This document shows, in pieces, positions 40,650-55,770 of a stretch of 64,000 bases of DNA. The translations under genes were made by a program, and so were the position numbers. The stretch's first letter is position 1, and every line of letters starts with the position of its first letter. This DNA comes from Dryococelus australis (lineage: Eukaryota; Arthropoda; Insecta; Phasmatodea; Phasmatidae). The notes below the pieces were generated by a model. The model was not told the origin of the DNA, did not search any database, and saw only the letters and a program-made list of their open reading frames with translations. The stretch is taken from assembly GCA_029891345.1 (NCBI GenBank), contig CM057009.1, positions 91,435,416 through 91,499,415 of the forward strand, written 5' to 3'.

Positions 40650-43358
40650 TCTAACAGGCTGAATGACAGAACCCGTATCGCCCCTTTTTTGTCGGAAATA
40701 ACACGATACCAGGGGTTCATAAAGTGTGATAACTATACCCTATATAAACCATCAATTGGTAGTAATCCCATTCCCGTGAATGTAACAGAGGTAGGGGTAT
40801 TGGGGTGTGAGCTTTGAAATTGCAAATAGGAATGTGGGTTGTTTAAGGTATCCTTGGATAGATCTTCTGTAAGGAAACAACATTTACAAAGACACGTTTT
40901 TCTGGTGTTCATAGTTTACCCACAATAAATTAAATAATATAAGCAAATGGTTTGTGATGCACGTAGTTCAGCAGAATGAAAATTGATTGCTAACGTGGTT
41001 TACTTAGTACAATCAAAAGGAAATCAACTAAACATGTTGTTTTTCTGGTGTGCATACATAGTGTATGTACAATGAAATGGATGTCGGGTGTACTGTAAAT
41101 ATTGGTATAATGTGAGAGAACTTCAGTGAACTGGGAACACTTAATTCACACACAGCACTCTTCATAAGTGTTCTAAATGTAGGCCACTCTGTATGAGACA
41201 CCACTCTGCTCTCCGCCTTACATTCGTGGATGCTCAGCGGACCTCAGCACTGTTGAAAGATATACATGCTGCTCTGATTCTGTCATTCATGGAATGTAAA
41301 ACGAATTACTGTCTGAATGAACGAACGTTTGACTGTCTGTTAACTTGCATGCAAAACCTGCAGTTCCTGTAAGTTGTAGATGACTTATCTGCTTGCTGCT
41401 TAATGCTGCCTTATTCTCAGCATTTGTTTGGAAACAGTCTAATAATAACAGTTTTTTTTGTAACCAATTACCATTGGTTATGTGTAAACTATGCACTTCA
41501 GATACACAGTGTGCGCCATTACTGAATTTCTGGTTGGTGTGTGAGACTCGTTTTCATACTAGCAGTGACCTGTGTGCCTTATTGTATGGACTCTTGCAGT
41601 ACGTATTAGACTGTTTCTGAGAAAAAACAGAGAAAAATGCAGCACTATGCAGCAAACAGATAATCCATCTACCACTTAACATGAACTGCAGGCTTTGCAT
41701 ACAAGTTAACTGACAATCAAAAGGTTTTTCATTCAGACAGTCATTAATTTTACATAGCAAACATTAATTGCGTGTGTTATTTCAGTGTCAGACATTTCTG
41801 TCTGTGGTGTGTTTTTGGAATTGAATGCAGTTTACAAACAAAGAAGCATTTGACATGCTGATGATACTAGGAGAATGTCGTCGGTACTACAGAGCTGCTG
41901 CTCGTTTTTACGCAGAGAGATGCCCACAGCACGTCCATCACTCGTACAATGTCTTTCAGCATCTTGCATGTCATGTGCAAATAACAGGACTAGTGCAACC
42001 TACACACACCAAATGTCTTTGCATCAGACAACCTGTGAGAGACGAGAGGCCTATCGATATACTTGCTGCCATGGTAGTTAATCCTCTTGATTCTGCAAGG
42101 AGGATTGCCTGAGACTCAAGATTGTCTCAACGTACAGTGTGGAGAAATCTTTGCTGATAATAGTTTACATCTGCACCATGTACTGCTGCACCAAGAACTT
42201 GGGAATAATGACTTTCCTAAGCTTGTTGATTTCTGCAACTGGTACCTGAGCTAGGCCCGTGCTTTCCATTTCAGCATTTTGTGGACTGATTAGGACACAT
42301 TCAAAAGAAATGGTGACGTTAATATACATAATGCCCATTACAGGTCTGCAGTCAACTGACATTGGCTCCGTCATGTGGATAACAAGCATGCATGGAGCCT
42401 TAATACTTGGTGTGGCCTTCTCAGACATCGTGTCATACAACCATATTTTCTTGAAGGGCACTTAAATGGTGCAGCATATGCAGACTTCGTAGAGAATATT
42501 TTGTATCAGCTGATCGAAGACGTCCCTCTCGCTTTGCAATCAACATTGAGTTCAACAGGATGGCTGTCCTGCTCACTTTTTGCGCAGATCTTAACTAGTT
42601 GCTGACATGTTATTTCCTATATGGTAGATTGGACAATTAGGTCATGTAGCTTGGTCACTATGTTCTACGGACTTGTCCTCAAATGACTTCTTTTTGTGGG
42701 GGAGAATTAAAGACATTTTCTACTGTGTGCATCCAACAACAAGAGAAAACATGAAAGACAAAATCAGAGCAGCATATGGATCTCTCAGTTGTGCTGAGGT
42801 CCACCGAGCAACCACTAAATTAAGACAGAGAGCAGTGTTGTGTCTGATACGGGGTGTTCGACATTTTGAACACTTACGAAGAGTGATGTGTGCAGTGTGC
42901 AAATGAATGTTCCCAGTTCCCTTTCACTGTAGTTCTCCGACACCATACTGGTATTTACAGTACACCTGACATCCTTTTGATTGTACGTGCACTAAGTATG
43001 CAAACCAAAAAAATAACATGTTTTGCTCTGTTTCATTGTGCATACACTATGCATGTCACAAACCATATACTTACATGATTTATTTTATTGTTTGTAATCT
43101 ATGCACATCAGAAAACAAGTGTCAGTAAATGTTGTTTCCTTTTAGATAATCTATACAATGATACCATATACGACCCCTGTTCCCATTTGCAATTTCAAAG
43201 CTCATCCCCCATACATATTCTTCCGGTATGTTTTGGGGAATGGAATTACTATCAATTAATGATTCATATTGGGTATAGTTGTCACAATTTTTTTGTGAAA
43301 CCCCGTGTCATGACGTTTCCGAGAAATAAGGGTGATATAGGTGCTGTGAATCATCCTG
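40650..43358. mobile_element. DUF4817 mariner-like element in a large inverted duplication
   Basis: The plus-oriented half (about 41602-43358) holds a complete-length but broken transposase and its 3' flank. The left half (40650-41445) is a reverse-complement copy of two parts of it: 42745-43358 pairs with 40650-41287, and 41602-41764 pairs with 41288-41445. The central ~980 bp of the gene is missing from the left half. The loop 41446-41601 contains a small hairpin, TAACCAAT/ATTGGTTA. The right border runs into a (TG)n tract. Similarity of the arms is about 75-80% by eye. Confidence 0.8.
41825..42906 (+). pseudogene. DUF4817 mariner-like transposase, full length but broken
   Basis: N-terminal helix-turn-helix region MQFTNKEAFDMLMILGECRR, then AAARFYAERCPQHVH and QPTHTKCLCIRQPVRDERP (41825-42112). 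It continues as LLHQELGNNDFPKLVDFC, then WTD-DTFKRNGDVNIHNAHY carrying the first acid, HAWSLNTWCGLLRHRV, FLEGHLNGAAYADFVENILY and QLIEDVPLAL. The segment with the second acid (relatives: QQDGAPAHF) lies in a shifted frame near 42555-42580. The C-terminus SSNDFFLWGRIKDI...TTRENMKDKIRAAYGSLSC runs to 42906. Breaks: stop at 42110, further stops near 42160 and 42290, and at least three frame changes. Neighbour copy at 22.8-23.6 kb is more worn. Confidence 0.85.
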
Positions 43359-43423
43359 TGTATATGTGTATGTATGTGTGTGTGTACACACACACATACC
43401 AGGTGTGTAGACTGCACCTGGTA

Positions 43424-43465
<42 letters not shown>

Positions 43466-43485
43466 CACATACATACACAGTGTGT
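43359..43485. repeat. Microsatellite cluster with hairpin
   Basis: (TG)n, then an inverted repeat ACACACATACCAGGTG / CACCTGGTATGTGTGT with a 9-nt loop around 43389-43432, then (TA)n and (CA)n. Directly right of the DUF4817 element. Confidence 0.85.
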
Positions 43486-43705
43486 CGCCCGCACCTATTA
43501 TTCTTTATCTATGTAACCCGCACAAAGTACTACTCATCTAACAAAACATCAATTGCAGCAGAACACCACATGCATGTTGGTTCATTGTTGTCAGTACAGA
43601 AAGCTGTGAATGGATGGTGTTATGCCAGCAATATGTTGAGAAGCAGTCACTTTTCAAAGAATGCACATCTGTTTATTGTGTTTAAACAGATTATTGGGCT
43701 CACCT

Positions 43706-43754
43706 GTTGTGTGTGTGTGTGTCTATATGTGTGTGTGTATATATATATATATAT
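43706..43754. repeat. Microsatellite (TG)n(TA)n
   Basis: TG repeats, TCTATATG, TG repeats, then about 9 TA units. Confidence 0.9.
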
Positions 43755-44052
43755 TTGCATTTTTCTGTTGTAAACTACCTGAGGGCTGAATTTGGCCATT
43801 AAAAACATATATCAATATTATTTATAGTTGGTGTTACTTGTATCAAGTGGAATTTTAAAATTAAATGCATAATAAGCAAAGTTTGAATAGATTTAATTGA
43901 AAAGTACTTGTGTTATTATTAATTCATTGAAAGACATTGTTTGTTAAATGTTGGTTGCCAAGGAAATAAACATTTTTGAGATGGTATTTTATAACAAGAA
44001 TTTTTATGGTTTAAATTAATACCAGTTTTGTACATGCAATTTTTTTTTACAG

Positions 44053-44194
44053 ATCTTCTGGGCAACACAGAGAACGTCATTTGAATCCTAATAGTGATTA
44101 TGATATAAATATCATATAGAAATTCTGGATCTAAAGTTATAGGAGCCTACCATCATGGCAGAAAATGTAAATGGAGAAGGTTTTACAAATGAAG
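44053..44194 (+). CDS. Candidate host-gene exon with start codon
   Basis: A pyrimidine-rich acceptor (TTTTTTTTACAG, ending 44052) leads into 102 nt of 5' untranslated sequence. ATG follows at 44155 in good context (A at -3, G at +4), encoding MAENVNGEGFTNE plus one base, then the consensus donor GAAG|GTAAGA at 44195. The acceptor implies an upstream non-coding exon. The one left-over base joins in frame to the 37-nt exon at 52037. It lies on the plus strand, free of transposon similarity. Protein family not recognised from so short a peptide. Assignment rests on splice signals and phase. Confidence 0.55.
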
Positions 44195-44299
44195 GTAAGA
44201 TTTTGGTAAATAGGTAAGACTTTTGATCTGCTTTCCATGTTTCTAGTTATAAAAATTAATATATGTAATTCGAAATAATAGTTTATACAAACACACATA

Positions 44300-45351
44300 C
44301 AGTGAAACCTCATTGTTTCGATCCCGTTTATTTTGTTTTCCCGTATCTGTAGTTTATTTTGGATGGTTCCAATTACTATCCTATATAAACTATATAAACA
44401 ATGTTAAAAAAAAACATGCATGCTATGACTCTTAAAACATAATTTTATCCACATCCATCAATCAGGTATTCTGCCCAAAGCCAAAATATATTCAGAATTG
44501 GAACAATTGTTTAGCTATGAAATACAGTGGATTTTCCATGATTTGTTTCAGTTATTTACTTTATACCAAATTTCTCATCAGTAAATTCTCCAAAGATTGT
44601 GTGCTTTATTAGTTTTTTAATACTTTGTGAATGCAAAAAAGCACTGATAATTGACAACTTGTGCTATCAATTGTATTGTTTACATTTTGCAAAAGTTTTT
44701 TGTGTTCTATAGACTACTATTCTTCTACTTCAAATGTATTTACTGCATTTGTTGGTTGACGACAGTGAGAAACCATCTCGTATTCTTATTATTCCTGCAT
44801 GTTTGCTGCACTCGTAGGTTGGCAACAATGAGAATGAATCACACAATCTCAGACACTGTATTCAACAATCTATGGCCTTGTTATTGTAAATGGAATTCGG
44901 ATTGAGGCTAGAACCATTGACGGGCGTGATTATTAGAAATTATCGACTGCATGTTTGATTAGAATTGTAAATTAATGAAAAATACTTGCCAAGTAATGAC
45001 TGGCCAAAATTTTCCCAAATAAACCAGTTGTGGTAATTTTAATCAAATGATTGAGTGTAGTGCAGCCAATGAAGGATTACTTAACAAATATATAAATACA
45101 AATAAAAATTAAATTTCTCGTTCAATTTCAAGAATTGAAGTTTTTAATTTAAAGTGAATATTTTCTCATGAATCAACTTGAATAAATTGTTTTAATAACA
45201 TCTTTAGGCTGTTGGTTTAAACAAAAGTGCATTTTGAGTTTATGTATGATATTTCTCAGGTGTAAAATCCAAATATTCATCCATCGTTTTCCTCCAAACA
45301 TAGGTTTTTTTTGGTTGGTCCACTGTTAAACAAATAATTGAGAATTCACTG
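44300..45351 (+). mobile_element. Pogo-type non-autonomous DNA transposon 1
   Basis: Left end CAGTGAAACCTCATTG at 44300; right end is the complement of CAGTGAATTCTCAATT, finishing at 45351. Flanked by TA at 44298-44299 and 45352-45353, the target duplication of this superfamily. No transposase frame. It lies in the candidate host intron. Confidence 0.6.
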
Positions 45352-45357
45352 TATACA

Positions 45358-48905
<3,548 letters not shown>

Positions 48906-49341
48906 GGCAAAATAGCATAAATTTTTCCGCACAGTGGCAATCAACAGTTTTTAAGTAATGCTTGTTTTTCCACTTCTCTCTTAGCATTTAGAGAAAAAAA
49001 TAATGCTGAATAAACTAAAAGTTGTCTCCCCCTTACTGACTTATTATTTGTTTTGTAATGCTTAATCACATTCATGTTGATTGTCCCTTTCATAATTTTA
49101 GATGTCACTATCAAGATTGACATATATATCCTCATCCTCCTGTGTTAATTCACTTTTGCTACAACCACAACCACAGTAATAACCAGACATTTTTCGAGCT
49201 CAGTAAATCACTTTTGCAGCACTCGCAATTCTGTTCACATCCTGACTTGCAGTTGCATGCTAGTTAATCTTAGAAGATGTCAACTATATACAAATCTAAG
49301 GAATTAGTAGCATTTTTATATAATTATATTTGATGCTGATA
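48906..49341. other. Intronic stretch without recognised feature
   Basis: AT-rich sequence between gypsy element 4 and the second pogo-type element; nothing recognised. Confidence 0.45.
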
Positions 49342-50587
49342 TAGTGGAACCTCGTTAGTAAAAGTTTGGTTATAGCAAAAAACTCATTATTGCAAAGTGA
49401 TTTTGTGGTTCCTTGAACCTGTGTTATGCAATTCCAAGGTGTAAAAGCTGTTTAAAACAAAATATGGATAATACATATAACAAAGTATTTTTTATGCCCC
49501 ACGTAATTATTAACCTCAAATATATTAAATATGTATAAATTTATAAAATAAATTTATATTATATATAAATATAATTATAAAATATATTAAAAAATACATT
49601 AAAGCTACACATTAATCAACTTCAGTTCTTGTAACAGTTCAGTATATTTAACCTACATATTTAACAATTAATTTCTGGTAGTGCCAATTCTTCAGTCTTC
49701 CAGGAAGCTATTTAAATACCACGTTAATGACAAAATTGTTTTCCAACAAAACCATGCATTTTTTTTCAGGAAATAAACTTTTGCTACATTAACAGCAGTT
49801 TTTCTTGATCTCTCAGATAGTTCAATACAATTGCTTGACATTGTTAAAATGGATTTAGTGTTCATCATAGATACGATGGAAGCACTGCACCTTTTACAAG
49901 TTAGAAACTACTGCTGTGTGCGAGACTGTGATCACAACTGTATGTGCTCAGTTACAATGTGACTTAACTTGTGAGTGCTCTTATTGATAGTGTTTGGCTC
50001 TCTTGTGACGGTACTCTTTATGCATACATGGATGAAAACATCTGATATAGTTAATGTGTGGAAACGTCCTGTTTGTGTGCATAGAAAACATTTGTGTGTT
50101 TTGCAGGCTTCAATTTTAAGTTTATATAAAGTAATTATTCTTTCATTTCTGTGTGGGTTTTCAGGATTTGATCAATTGTATTCCATTGTCAAGTGCTTCT
50201 ATAGAGTAAAAACAGTTCAAACCAAAACAGAAAATTTCTTAAAACAAAAACCTTGGTATGTAATGACAGCAGAACATGTGTGAAAGTAAAAAAAAATTTT
50301 TGGGGATATTTTTTGGTTCTTTATGTAATGGAAGTGTTGATTTTAATGAAGACTTAATATGATATTTAATAATTCTGTAAGTAAATTTTTTCCTGAGTAG
50401 AGTTAAAATGAGAGTAACTTCTTTTGTTATTAAACCTAAAATTATTCAGAATTTGTAGGTTTTTGGGCTTGTACCAACATAAAAAAGTCGGCAGTTTTGA
50501 CCAAACGAACATCATTATTACAAACCTTGTTGTTACAAAGTGACCAGATTTTGGTCCCTTCAGGTTTGTATTAATGAGGTTCCTCTA
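49342..50587 (+). mobile_element. Pogo-type non-autonomous DNA transposon 2
   Basis: Left end TAGTGGAACCTCGTTAGTAA at 49342; right end is the complement of TAGAGGAACCTCATTAATA, finishing at 50587. Blocks like AAAGTGA and TGGTTCC/TTGGTCCC recur inside both ends. No transposase is recognisable in its 1.2 kb; a 102-codon frame at 49975-50283 has no known domain. Target TA is not clear on both sides. Confidence 0.6.
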
Positions 50588-50859
50588 AATTAATTAAAAA
50601 GCAGTTAACATTCAATTTGAACTATCTGTTATATAAATATAAATAATATTTGAATTGGTTAAATTATTTGTGCAGAAGTACATCAAGTAATATAATTCAG
50701 TTAGTATCTATAAAATATTTCTAGGACATGTTTGGAATTCAGGGCTTACAAAATAAAATTTTTTTATAATATTTTGGAACACTCTTTGTCTAATGAAGTA
50801 ATTAAACATAAATTATTAGTATAGGCATTACTTGTAACTTACTTTATTTAGGATTAGGC

Positions 50860-51440
50860 AGGTTAATTTAATGGATTTGTTTCAAATGTCCATTTGATAT
50901 TTTTCTCGTTTCTAATTTTGATTTGTCAATCTGGGTCAGTAAGTTCCATATGATGGAGCAATATTCAGTTTTTGAACATACTAGCAGATTATGTAAGTAA
51001 CTAGTTGAATCAGGTATTTTGACTAATGCAATAATAAAACTGAATTCAACCAATCACCTCAGATGTTGTTAAATGACCTATATTTGAATGAAAGTTTGAT
51101 TTACTGTCGAAGAAGACACGTAGGTCTCTAATATTAGTAGTCAGATGTATTTACTCATTCAATAGATTGTAGGCATGTTGGTCTTATTTTTTGACATGAT
51201 TGACTGAAATTAGCCATTCTTAATGTGCATAAAGTTTTGTTGACATCACTGGGAAATAGCATCTACAGCCTTTAGAAAATGATGCCAGTCATTCATTCTT
51301 CTAATAATTTCACTGATTTTGAAGTCATCTGTGGATAAGATTGGAAGGGTATGTTTTATCACTGTTGTAATATTATCAATGAACAAAACATTGAGTACTG
51401 GAAATAGCTCCAATTGGTAACTGTTAATGCAGTTGGGTAG
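50860..51440 (-). pseudogene. Jockey-type LINE relic, RT C-terminal part
   Basis: Minus-strand pieces read VPLFIDNITTVIKHTLPIL near 51410, IRDLRVFFDSKSNFHSNIGH near 51100, and YLHNLLVCSKTEYCSIIWN with LLTQIDKSKLE (50900-51010). They match the thumb and post-RT region of jockey-superfamily ORF2. The blocks are in different frames with several stops. It lies antisense within the candidate host intron. Confidence 0.68.
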
Positions 51441-52036
51441 TAGGATAATTATTTATTTTATAATTATAAACAAAATTTCAAATATTTTAGCATTCCAGAA
51501 ATATCTAAGGTTAGTATACTCAGTGCCTAGTTTAACTAATTTCTTTTACTGAAGCTTGCAGCCGTAAAGAAAAGTATGAATTGGTACTAAATATGTAACA
51601 GCAACTGGCAAATGCACTGAGGTTAACTTGGAACTGGAGAAAATGTAGTAGAATAGCTAACATATAATATAAGATATTTATGTTATTTATACCACTCATT
51701 TGTAAAAAGAATTATCTGACCTTAAGTACTGGAACTACCACATCCCAACAGGTGAAATTTCTGTAAACCAATGTACTTTCAATAATTGTAACTGTAAGGA
51801 ATAATTAATATTTGTGACCTCAGCAAAATTAATTTACTGATTATGTACACCAGCTTCATTTTCAATTGAAAAAAATTGTTGTAACTATTTAATATTGAAT
51901 TACATACTCTGGTATTAAACTCTTTTCATATTAATAAGATAAAATTTTTAAATGGTATATTGAATTTCTCTTGGAACCTTGTACCCATATTTCAAATTTA
52001 ATGAATGTGAAATAATATATTTTCTTAAATTTGCAG
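51441..52036. other. Intronic stretch ending in a splice acceptor
   Basis: AT-rich, no repeat recognised. It ends in TTTCTTAAATTTGCAG, a good 3' splice site for the 37-nt exon that follows. Confidence 0.45.
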
Positions 52037-52073
52037 GCCGCAGGTTGAAGTTTACAAGTTTTGGTGTTACATG
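52037..52073 (+). CDS. Candidate 37-nt host-gene exon
   Basis: Bounded by TTTGCAG (ending 52036) and donor ATG|GTAAGA (52074). Joined to the exon at 44053-44194 it continues the frame as GRRLKFTSFGVT with two bases carried to the next exon. Basic-hydrophobic composition without transposon similarity supports a host gene, but the family is not recognised and the next exon was not found with confidence. Confidence 0.5.
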
Positions 52074-52209
52074 GTAAGAGGTGTATTATTTTATCTTTCT
52101 GCATACCTCCATATTTTGTGCATCAAGCATGTTCGGTCGTGTGGTAGCAAGTCATCCTCATATTTGAGAATTAATTAATTTAATCCCAGCTGGCTGTGTT
52201 GAGCGGTTT

Positions 52210-52440
52210 ATGTTGCCTTTTTTTTTGTTTTGTTTTTTTCCTTTGGTTTTTTTCCCCTTGATTTTTTCCTTGCTTGGTTTTGTCCTTTGTTTTTTGTTAC
52301 CTATTGGTTTTTGCCATAGTGGTTTTTCCTTGGTTTTTTGCTGTTTTTTTTGTTACCTGTTGGTTTTTGCCATGGTGTTTTTTCCTTGGTTTTTTTGTTA
52401 CCTTATGGTTTTTGTCTTGGTGGTTTTTCCTTGAAGTTTA
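52210..52440 (+). repeat. T-rich minisatellite
   Basis: After a poly-T start, a unit of about 50-60 bp with GTTACCT-TTGGTTTTTG-C-TGGTG and TTTTTCCTTGGTTTTTT recurs about three times. The phenylalanine/leucine-rich frames across it are artefacts. Confidence 0.8.
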
Positions 52441-52494
52441 TCTGTCCTTATTTTAGTTGCAGTTATCTGATATGGCATTGAAAAATATTTTTAT

Positions 52495-52524
52495 CATCAT
52501 CATCACCATCATCAACATCATCAT
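52495..52524. repeat. (ATC)n microsatellite
   Basis: About ten imperfect ATC units. Confidence 0.85.
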
Positions 52525-53297
52525 GCAGACAAACTGAAACTGCCTGTGCATGGGCATGCAATATTTTTTTTTTTCTGCAACATTACAGATAAGCTGCAGC
52601 TTGGGGGGGATGTGGGTTCAGCAATCTCTGATTTACAAAGGGAATGCTTTTGTATTAATCCTGCCATAGAAAATGGAAATTTCTGAAAGCAGTATTTGTT
52701 TTTTATTTTAATTATCTTTCCTTTATACTCATTTTCATTGTGAGAGATGGTGGGTGGATTATAATATGCTTACTGAGTGTGTCAATAGAGTAATGGATTT
52801 TTCCATGATGTGGGCTTGTTTAAAACATTTCCATAATTTATTCTGTGTGTGTACATGTGTGGGTTTGCAAGCATGTGCATAAAAAAGAGAGAGGTGGGGG
52901 AATCAGATAAGTCTCTTCTATGTGAAGCAAATATTTTATTCCCAAAATATGCATACATGTATGGCAAAATTTGTAAATCGTTTTGGTGTTTGAGAACTAT
53001 CACTGATTTTACTGTGGCAGTTAACACTTATGTTAAATCTTTGATTTACTCTTTTCCTTCTATGTCTATGAATAGCATTTTCTTTGTGCTGTGGGTCTTT
53101 TTACTACCGTGGATCATTTTTAATGTTTTCATTTACCTCCAGTTGTTTTTGGTCTACGAATAACATTTTTCTTTGCTGTGTTTTTATCTTCAGCAAAGGC
53201 TTTCTGTTTAGAGAAGAAGACAACTTTTTGTAAATGAAATTGATAATTTAAAAGTGTTGTCAGAAATGCATCTAGGAAGTTTTTTATCTGTGTTTAT
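52525..53297. other. Stretch without recognised feature
   Basis: T-rich sequence with short frames only; no exon assigned with confidence. Confidence 0.4.
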
Positions 53298-53558
53298 TTT
53301 ATTGTAGAGAGAAAATACAATGTTTACAAAAAAAGAATATTATAAAACACTGATAATTGAGGACAAAACACTGACAATTTCTGGTTAAGTGAGTTAGATT
53401 ATTTTTAATATATTTTATTGTAGACAGAGAATACGTTTTCCAAAAGAGGTATATTACAAAACACTGACAATTTTTGGGTAAAGTGAGTTAGATTATTTTT
53501 AAAATATTTTATTGTAGAGAGAAAATACATTGCGTTAAAAAAAAATTAATATTACAAT
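53298..53558. repeat. Tandem repeat, 2.5 units of ~95-112 bp
   Basis: Units near 53298, 53410 and 53506 all start TATTTTATTGTAGA. The first two share AAAACACTGACAATTT and GTGAGTTAGATTATTTTTAA. The first unit carries an extra internal repeat of the 'aacactgataatt' block. The array stops where the LTR of gypsy element 3 begins. Confidence 0.85.
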
Positions 53559-53559
53559 G

Positions 53560-55497
53560 TGCAGTAACACACCAACCACAAGGGGATAATTGACATTAAT
53601 ACACATAGTTTCAGAAAGTGAGCTTTTATTTATCAATTAGATAATTCTTCCTGAACACAAGGTTTTTAAACTTCATTGAAAGTATAAAAATTCCTAATCA
53701 AGACTCATTAACCAAAGAGCCAAAAGACATCAAGTATTTGTATGTTACCACAATTACAAAAGGCTCAATTAAAATATCCAGCCGCAGGAACAGCAAAACC
53801 ATGGCACACTGCCTTTTCAAAAATACTTCCTTAAAAAACACTGATAACCTGCCGCATAGGAAATACATACATGTAGCCTAATAATTGGCTTGAGTAATAA
53901 TTTGTATTTAAAATACATAAAGGTTAATTAATAACCATTATAGCCACATACGTTCATAAAATAATTATACATAAAATGGCTTTATAAAAATACCAAGTTT
54001 TCTCACTCAAGGTTATGATTGTGCAATAACATTTGTTTCCCACATTTTCATTAAAATAATTCCCAATTGCATAATCTTTTGAATCAAGGTTTTTTCAATG
54101 AAGGATTTCTTATAAAACTCCATCTTCACAGAACTTTATTTTCCATGTACACAAACACCAAAATTGCAATACCTCTGAAGAATCACGTCGATATAACTCA
54201 TTACAAAATGAGCTAACTAAATTTCACATTAACATGAAAAATATTTATTATAGCCCCTTTCATTTTAAAATGTCACATCAAACGAGCAGCAAAATTACCA
54301 CTGCCAGAACATGCGTAAAAACTACAATTCAAAACACTTAGGTAATCATTTTAAATAATCACCTTCCTAATTAAAGGATTCTGCACAATGGACAATGATC
54401 CACGTTCTTGTATCCAGAATTAAGTTACAAAAAGCTGGGAAGATGCCGTTGTCAATAAGCAGGTTCCACTTGACCCATGCAGTTTACCAGTCTGAGAACC
54501 AGACACTGCATGTAGATCAAATTTAGAGCAATTGATATGGCAATAAGTAATATTTCTGTTTCAAAACCAAAAGGTATTTGTAGACATGCAGTAGCGAACG
54601 CATGGGTAAACAACATTAAGAGGATATTAAGGTCTCACTTCTCCACGAGCAATAAATATTAAACTCATTGGCAAGGACAAATAAAGAGAAGTTAAAACCT
54701 CTCCCAAAAGCACTTAGACCAGTACCAAATAATTCCAAGTCAGAAGCTGCGGGAGACATTAAATGTTCTTTCATAGCTGAGGACATTATGACCTGGAATC
54801 TTTCGTGCGACCGAAACAACATTATCAAACATTATATCTGAAATTTAATTTACTAAAATCTTGAAACTGTGAAGAATCAATATCGTTCGCCTGCAAGCGC
54901 CCAGCGAGGTGACTGAGGCATTTAAACGGGGCTCCGCATAATGGGCACACATAGCAACTACACATCAGCAACCATGAAAATCAGACACTGGGAAAATCTA
55001 AGCAAAATATGGAACTTTTACCTACAAAAAATTTAAGGCGGAACCTGCTGCGATAATACAACAAATCTGCAATTAAATCCCCAGCGAAAAGTTCACTATA
55101 CACTGCGCCTGTTATGACTCACCTAGAATGTGCCGTGTAGGTTCCCATGCTGAACTGCATTAAATTCGTAATCACAAAACGTGGTAAGATAACCCATCAC
55201 AGACAGATGTCAACTCAGCGGGCTGACCAGCAGAAAACCGCTCACACGTTGCATCGACATTGTTTCAACCGAAGTCTGATACAAGTATGAAAGCTAATAC
55301 ATGAACTTGCTGAGAGTTGTAGCTCCAGAAGCTGAAGAAAGAAGAGGGGGGAATGCAGGGGTTTATATAGGCAAAGTAGGGGATGAGGGGAGGCAGTGAA
55401 AGGAAAGCTGAGGTGGAGGAACGAGTTGGCCGAGGAGAATGCAGTACAGCCAGCAAACTGTTTTGATTGATCTGTGCCAGAATAAATGTTGCAGTCC
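53560..55497 (-). mobile_element. 3' LTR of gypsy element 3
   Basis: On the minus strand a purine tract TAGGGGTGGGGAC is followed by TGCAACATTTATT near 55497. A TATA box in GCCTATATAAACCCC (55361-55370) lies ~130 bp in, normal for an LTR promoter. The far border is placed near 53560, where TGCA ends and the tandem repeat begins. About 1.9 kb; the exact far border is uncertain. Confidence 0.55.
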
Positions 55498-55748
55498 CCA
55501 CCCCTAAAAGTACACTATTTCCCTGGTTTCCACATTCTGCCTCAACAAACACATGTAGTACCAAGAAGAAATGTAAGGTATCATAGGAGAAGAAATAAAT
55601 CATAGAAAGTCCAAGAGAGGACAAGTGCTTAATTAATGTAAACACATTCTTCATGTTTGTCGAATGTCTCCGGGGACAAAATCAATAGAGCAGCCAAGGC
55701 CCAAATGCACAGAAGTGGAATCTACTCATGTTAAAGTGTCCTCACCAA

Positions 55749-55770
55749 GGGGGGGGGGGGGGGGGGGGGT
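55749..55770. repeat. Poly-G tract
   Basis: About 20 consecutive G just beyond the integrase tail side of gypsy element 3. Confidence 0.9.

Noticed and set aside
52210-52456. Hydrophobic plus-strand frames resembling a membrane protein
   Set aside because: They arise from the T-rich minisatellite; alternate frames give equally hydrophobic peptides.
53194-53229. Possible third host exon (acceptor TTCAG, donor-like GTAAAT) joining in phase to the exon at 52037
   Set aside because: The donor is weak, a stop follows at once if it is not spliced, and the peptide is unrecognised; too many such pairs occur by chance in T-rich sequence.
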